A stretch of DNA of 9,586 nucleotides from Ornithinimicrobium sp. Its GTDB lineage: Bacteria > Actinomycetota > Actinomycetes > Actinomycetales > Dermatophilaceae. The notes under the pieces were generated by a model. That model saw only the letters and a list, made by a program, of their open reading frames with translations. It was not told the origin of the DNA and did no database searches. A program made the translations under genes and the position numbers. Positions 6,090 through 9,586 of this stretch are shown one piece after another. Where the stretch lies: contig JASKZT010000011.1 in assembly GCA_030145965.1 (NCBI GenBank), forward strand, positions 1 through 9,586, read 5' to 3'. Position 1 is the stretch's first letter, and the number at the start of each line of letters is the position of its first letter.

Positions 6090-6836
6090 CTACGACCGTC
6101 CGGCGGGTCGGCCGGTGCCGGCACCGCCGCCGACCTCGGCGTCCCCGCTGGCGCCCTCGGCGGCCAGCCGGGCCGTGAGGCCCGTCAGGTCGACGGGGTC
6201 GCCGCCGGGGTCGTTGACCCGCAGCACGAAGGGGCGCCGGGCGGTGCGGTGCACGATGCTCACCGCCGCCGGGTCGACGACGATCCGCTGGAACTCGTCC
6301 AGCGGGGTGGCCAGCGCGTCCGCGAGGACGGCCTTGATCACGTCGCCGTGGCTGACGGCCACCCAGACCGCGCCGGGGCCGTGCTCGGCCTCCACCCGCC
6401 CGTCCCACCGGCGCACCGCCGCGACGGCGCGCTCCTGCATCTGCGCCATCCCCTCGGAGGCGTGCTCGGCCGACGGGGGGAAGGTCACGGTGGAGGGGGC
6501 GTCCTGCACCTGGCGCCAGAGCGGCTCCCGCGCCAGCTCCGTGAGCGGTCGGCCGGTCCAGGCGCCGTAGCGGGCCTCCCCCAGGTCCTCCTCGGTGCTC
6601 AGGGGCACCGCCCGGTCGGCGGGGATGCCCGCGAGGACGGCGGCGGCCGTCTCGCGGCAGCGCTGCAGGGGGCTGGTGACGACCGCCACGACCCCGGCCG
6701 GCCCGAGCCGCCCGGCGACCCGCGCGGCCTGCTCCCGGCCGGTCGCGTCCAGCCCGAGGCCCTCGGTCCAGCCGGCCAGCACGCCGTCGGCGTTCGCCTG
6801 CGTGCGCCCGTGGCGCACGAGCACGCAGATCGCCAT
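6090..6836 (-). CDS. Histidine phosphatase (phosphoglycerate mutase-like, MSMEG_4193 family)
   Basis: 248 aa from ATG 6836. Histidine-phosphatase motifs: the RHG phospho-acceptor LVRHGRT (Arg8, His9, Gly10), SPLQRCRET (Arg59/Arg61), an acidic donor in EDLGEARYGAW (probably Glu87) and the second histidine in VSHGDVIKA (His163). The family name phosphoglycerate mutase is historical; members are mostly phosphatases and the substrate here is unknown. The tail after about residue 215 is Gly/Ala-rich and probably disordered. The start ATG overlaps the LLM gene stop as TGATG (1 nt shared), without a Shine-Dalgarno, so translation is likely coupled. It is downstream of the LLM oxidoreductase and upstream of DUF3090, completing the kinase-like / DUF3090 / phosphatase set. 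Confidence 0.92.
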   Translation of the reverse strand: MAICVLVRHGRTQANADGVLAGWTEGLGLDATGREQAARVAGRLGPAGVVAVVTSPLQRCRETAAAVLAGIPADRAVPLSTEEDLGEARYGAWTGRPLTELAREPLWRQVQDAPSTVTFPPSAEHASEGMAQMQERAVAAVRRWDGRVEAEHGPGAVWVAVSHGDVIKAVLADALATPLDEFQRIVVDPAAVSIVHRTARRPFVLRVNDPGGDPVDLTGLTARLAAEGASGDAEVGGGAGTGRPAGRS

Positions 6837-7906
6837 CAGCGGGCGGTCGTCGCGCTGGTGGTCGCGGCGGTGCCGAGTCGGGCGTGGGCCTCGACGGCGA
6901 TCTCGAGGGCCTCCCGGCGGGCGTCGGCGTCCCTGCCCCACGGCGCGACGGTGAGGGTGGTGATGCCGGCCTCGGCGTAGCGACGCATCCGCTCGGTGAC
7001 CCGGTCGACGTCGCCCAGCAAGGAGGTGTCGTCGACGAACTGCGGGGGCAGGGCGGCCGCGGCCTCGGCCCACCTCTTGTCCAGGTAGAGCTCCTGGACC
7101 CGGGCGGCCTCCTGCGCGTACCCCATGCGGACGGCGAGCTGGTTGTAGAAGTTCTGCGTGCGGCTGCCCATGCCGCCGACGTAGAGCGCCGGGTAGGGGC
7201 TGACGGTGCGGGCGCACTCCTCCAGGTCGTCCCCGGTCGCCAGGGCGACCGTGGCCGTGGCGTCGAAGGCGGCCGGCGGCTCCTCGCGCCGGGCCATCCC
7301 GGCCTCGAGGTGCTCGCGCTGCTCGGCGAAGTAGTCCGGGGCCACGAAGACACCCAGCCAGCCGTCGGCGATCTCGCCGGCCAGCTCGAGGTTCTTCGGC
7401 CCCACCGCGGCCAGGTAGACCGGGATGCGGCGCCGGTGCGTCGAGGTCAGGCGCAGCGCCTTGCCCGGACCGTCGGGCAGCGGGAGGGTGATGTGCTCAC
7501 CCTCGTAGGCGACCGGCCTGTGCGACAGCGCGAGGCGCACGACGTCGGCGTACTCCCGGGTGCGCGCGAGCGGCCGGTCGAAGCGGACGCCGTGCCAGCC
7601 CTCGGAGACCTGCGGCCCGCTGACGCCCAGTCCCAGCCGGAAGCGTCCGCCGGAGAGACCGTCGAGCCCGGCGGCGGCCATCGCGGTCGCCGCGGGCGTG
7701 CGGGCCGGGACCTGCATGACGCCGGCGCCGAGGTGGATGCGCTCGGTCCGCGCGCCGATCCACGCCAGCACGCTGACGACGTCCGGCCCGTAGGCCTCCG
7801 CCGCCCAGACGACGTCCACGCCGAGCTCGTCGGCGCGCTGCGCGAGCGCGAGGTTCTCCTCGTCGCGGCCCTGTCCCCAGAAGCCGCACGACAGACCCAG
7901 CCGCAC
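6836..7906 (-). CDS. LLM class (luciferase-like) probable F420-dependent oxidoreductase, Rv3520c family
   Basis: 356 aa from GTG 7906. This is a luciferase-like TIM-barrel flavin/deazaflavin enzyme. Recognised blocks: VWAAEAYGPDVVSVLAW near 34-50, LGAGVMQVPARTPA, LSGGRFRLGLGVSGPQVSEGW, YEGEHITLPLPDGPGKAL, IPVYLAAVGPKNLELAGEIADGWLGVF, PALYVGGMGSRTQNFYNQLAVRMGY and, near the C-terminus, AGITTLTVAPWG. These fit the actinobacterial Rv3520c group, annotated as probable F420-dependent. Coenzyme use (F420 versus FMN) and substrate are inferred from family only. GTG 7906 begins 3 nt after the stop of the acidic protein gene, with GAGGG 9 nt upstream as a possible ribosome-binding site. It ends overlapping the phosphatase start. 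It therefore sits inside the operon, where its job is unexplained. Confidence 0.9.
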   Translation of the reverse strand: MRLGLSCGFWGQGRDEENLALAQRADELGVDVVWAAEAYGPDVVSVLAWIGARTERIHLGAGVMQVPARTPAATAMAAAGLDGLSGGRFRLGLGVSGPQVSEGWHGVRFDRPLARTREYADVVRLALSHRPVAYEGEHITLPLPDGPGKALRLTSTHRRRIPVYLAAVGPKNLELAGEIADGWLGVFVAPDYFAEQREHLEAGMARREEPPAAFDATATVALATGDDLEECARTVSPYPALYVGGMGSRTQNFYNQLAVRMGYAQEAARVQELYLDKRWAEAAAALPPQFVDDTSLLGDVDRVTERMRRYAEAGITTLTVAPWGRDADARREALEIAVEAHARLGTAATTSATTAR

Positions 7907-7909
7907 GCC

Positions 7910-8359
<450 letters not shown>

Positions 8360-8365
8360 GCCCCG

Positions 8366-8371
8366 ACCGTA
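8366..8371 (-). promoter_or_regulatory. Candidate -10 element (TACGGT) for the acidic protein operon, leaderless geometry
   Basis: On the minus strand TACGGT is followed by cggggc (6 nt) and the ATG at 8359. That spacing puts the transcription start on the A of the ATG. It is the same hexamer as at the HAD hydrolase gene. It would drive acidic protein - LLM - phosphatase - DUF3090 - SCO1664. Confidence 0.5.
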
Positions 8372-8393
8372 GCGTGAAACGCGGGTCCACGGA

Positions 8394-8408
8394 GGGGTGG
8401 GACCCCAC
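8394..8408. other. Inverted repeat in the divergent promoter region
   Basis: GGGGT-GGG-ACCCC (8394-8406), with an overlapping alternative pairing GTGGG-AC-CCCAC (8397-8408). It sits between the two divergent -10 elements at 8366-8371 and 8425-8430, where an operator would affect both genes. It may be chance in GC-rich DNA. Confidence 0.25.
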
Positions 8409-8424
8409 TGCGCGGTGGTGTGCC

Positions 8425-8430
8425 TATGCT
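8425..8430 (+). promoter_or_regulatory. Candidate -10 element (TATGCT) for the DUF5703 gene
   Basis: TATGCT is the best -10 match in the window. It is followed by 10 nt (ggcgctcacc) and the ATG at 8441, giving at most a 3-4 nt leader. No Shine-Dalgarno and no clear -35. Confidence 0.5.
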
Positions 8431-8440
8431 GGCGCTCACC

Positions 8441-8626
8441 ATGGTCGAGTACGAGTTCAAGGAGCTCAGCTTCCAGCGCGACGCGACCTCGGGTGCGGTC
8501 CGGCGGGCCCTCACCGAGGCGGCCGAGTACGGCCACTGGGAGCTGGTCCGGGTGACCCTCTTCTGGGGCGGGATGCGCCGCGCCACGCTGCGCCGCAAGA
8601 TCATCCGCGTCCGCCGCACCGCCTGA
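8441..8626 (+). CDS. DUF5703 family small basic protein
   Basis: 61 aa from ATG 8441. The family core is clear: MVEYEFKELSFQRDATSGA, then RALTEAAEYGHWELVRVTLF, then a strongly basic end RRATLRRKIIRVRR. The AEYGHWEL motif is typical of small actinobacterial DUF5703 proteins; function unknown. The length is normal for the family, so the gene is complete. A further in-frame GTG at 8420 would add seven residues but overlaps the -10 element, so the ATG is preferred. The arginine-rich C-terminus suggests contact with nucleic acid or an acidic partner. The divergently transcribed neighbour is an extremely acidic protein, which is notable but proves nothing. It is convergent with the M20 peptidase, 46 bp apart. 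Confidence 0.85.
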   Translation: MVEYEFKELSFQRDATSGAVRRALTEAAEYGHWELVRVTLFWGGMRRATLRRKIIRVRRTA

Positions 8627-8647
8627 GCACCCGACGCGCGCTCTGCA

Positions 8648-8662
8648 GGGCGCCGGACGCCC
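8648..8662. terminator. Possible bidirectional hairpin between convergent genes
   Basis: GGGCG-CCGGA-CGCCC forms a 5-bp all-GC stem with a 5-nt loop, within the 46-bp gap between the convergent DUF5703 and M20 peptidase genes. There is no T-run on either side, so intrinsic termination would be weak. The placement is what suggests it. Confidence 0.3.
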
Positions 8663-8672
8663 ACCGCGGGCC

Positions 8673-9586
8673 TCAGCAGTCGGTGACGAGGCGGCCGAGC
8701 ACGCGCGTGCCGAAGCGCACGGCGTCGACCGGCACCCGCTCGTCCACGCCGTGGAACATCCCGACGAAGTCGAGGTCCTCGGGCAGCCGCAGCGGCGCGA
8801 AGCCGTAGCCGGTGATGCCCAGGCGCGACAGGTGCTTGTTGTCCGTGCCGCCGGACAGGCAGTAGGGCAGCACCCGGGCGCCGGGGTCCTCCTTGAGCAG
8901 GGCCTGGGTCATCGAGTCGACGAGCTCGCCGGAGGACGGCGCCTCGAGCGCGACGTCCTTGTGGACGATCTCGACCTCGACGTGCTCGCCGGCCAGCTCG
9001 CGGATCGTGGACAGCAGCTCCTCCTCGTGACCGGGCAGGAAGCGGCAGTCCAGCGAGGCGCTGGCGGTCTGCGGGATGACGTTGTGCTTGTAGCCGGAGG
9101 TCAGCATCGAGAAGTTCGACGTGTCGCGCAGCGTGCCCTCGACGAAGCGGCGCGCACCGCCCAGCCGCCCGAGCAGGCCCTCGACGTCCTCCTCGGACCA
9201 GGTCTCGCCGACGATCTGCGCCACCCCGTCGAAGAGCTCTCGCACGGAGGCGATGTAGGTGCGCGGCCACGCGTGGGCGTCGATCCGGGCGATGGCCTCG
9301 GCGAGCCGGACGATGGAGTTCTCGTCGTTCGGCACCGAGCCGTGGCCGGCGCGGCCGTGCGCGTGCAGGCGCAGCCAGGCGATCCCCTTCTCCGCGGTCT
9401 GCAGGAGGTAGGCGCGGGTCGGCGCCCCGGTCGCGGCGTCGGGCAGCGTCACCGAGAAGCCGCCGACCTCCGAGATCGCCTCGGTGCAGCCCTCGAACCA
9501 CTCCGGGTGCTGCTCGACCACGTGACCCGCGCCCTTGACGCCGCCGGCCTCCTCGTCGGCGAAGAAGGCCCAGACGATGTCGCGCG
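8673..9586 (-). CDS. M20 family metallopeptidase (ArgE/DapE/ACY1-like), N-terminus beyond the window
   Basis: The minus strand is open from the right edge to the stop at 8673, giving 303 visible residues. The first visible codons read RDIVWAFFADEEAGG, the M20 motif in which the first Glu is the general base and the second a bridging metal ligand. The N-terminal HxD metal site is missing because it lies outside. Next come AISEVGG, the dimerisation-domain histidine in HAHGRAGHGSVPNDENS, the late motif CLSGGTDNKHLSRLG, and the C-terminal metal histidine in GMFHGVDERVP. This is a di-zinc exopeptidase/amidohydrolase of the CPG2/ArgE/DapE/ACY1 type. Actinobacterial relatives near mshC are often labelled dapE2-like or M20/M25/M40 (M. 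tuberculosis Rv2141c, from memory), but the substrate is not settled. A GTG at 9521 is not the true start, since conserved motif sequence continues upstream of it to the edge. Confidence 0.92.
   Translation of the reverse strand, partial: RDIVWAFFADEEAGGVKGAGHVVEQHPEWFEGCTEAISEVGGFSVTLPDAATGAPTRAYLLQTAEKGIAWLRLHAHGRAGHGSVPNDENSIVRLAEAIARIDAHAWPRTYIASVRELFDGVAQIVGETWSEEDVEGLLGRLGGARRFVEGTLRDTSNFSMLTSGYKHNVIPQTASASLDCRFLPGHEEELLSTIRELAGEHVEVEIVHKDVALEAPSSGELVDSMTQALLKEDPGARVLPYCLSGGTDNKHLSRLGITGYGFAPLRLPEDLDFVGMFHGVDERVPVDAVRFGTRVLGRLVTDC

Noticed and set aside
4504..6570. 688-codon plus-strand open frame, the longest in the window
   Set aside because: It is antisense to four well-supported genes (mshC, SCO1664, DUF3090, phosphatase). 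Composition is Arg/Gly/Pro-rich without any recognisable domain.

Overview
The window is a gene-dense stretch of a very GC-rich actinobacterial chromosome. Evidence for this is strong G/C third-position bias, the mycothiol ligase MshC, and a run of actinobacteria-specific families (SCO1664 family, DUF3090, MSMEG_4193-type histidine phosphatase, Rv3520c-type LLM oxidoreductase, DUF5703). The gene order resembles the interval in other actinobacteria that links the Pup-proteasome region to mshC. A member of Micrococcales (for example Intrasporangiaceae/Ornithinimicrobiaceae-like) is plausible, but this is inference. I see no mobile elements, CRISPR, tRNA or rRNA, and no gene-free stretch longer than about 90 bp.

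Left part (1-3337), four genes alternating in strand: a membrane site-2 (M50) metalloprotease cut by the left edge (-); divergently, a stand-alone RecB/Cas4-type nuclease with an iron-sulfur cysteine set (+); a PAC2-family protein (-); and divergently from that, a beta-phosphoglucomutase-like HAD phosphatase (+). The HAD gene converges on mshC with an 11-bp overlap of their 3' ends.

Central part (3327-8359), all on the minus strand. Transcription would run from an extremely acidic small protein (8359) through an LLM/F420-type oxidoreductase, a histidine phosphatase, DUF3090 and the kinase-like SCO1664 protein. These five are spaced by -1 to 13 nt, so they look like one operon. After 73 bp comes mshC with its own apparent promoter. 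The kinase-like / zinc-motif / phosphatase trio is conserved but uncharacterised and is the best candidate for an undescribed system here. The link to mycothiol is positional only.

Right part (8441-9586): a 61-aa basic DUF5703 protein (+), divergent from the acidic protein, and an M20 metallopeptidase (-) whose N-terminus lies beyond the right edge.

A recurring regulatory feature stands out: six of the seven visible genes that begin a transcription unit have a TANNNT -10 element ending 6-10 nt before the start codon, with no Shine-Dalgarno. This predicts leaderless (or nearly leaderless) mRNAs. The exception, PAC2, has a clear purine-rich ribosome-binding site.
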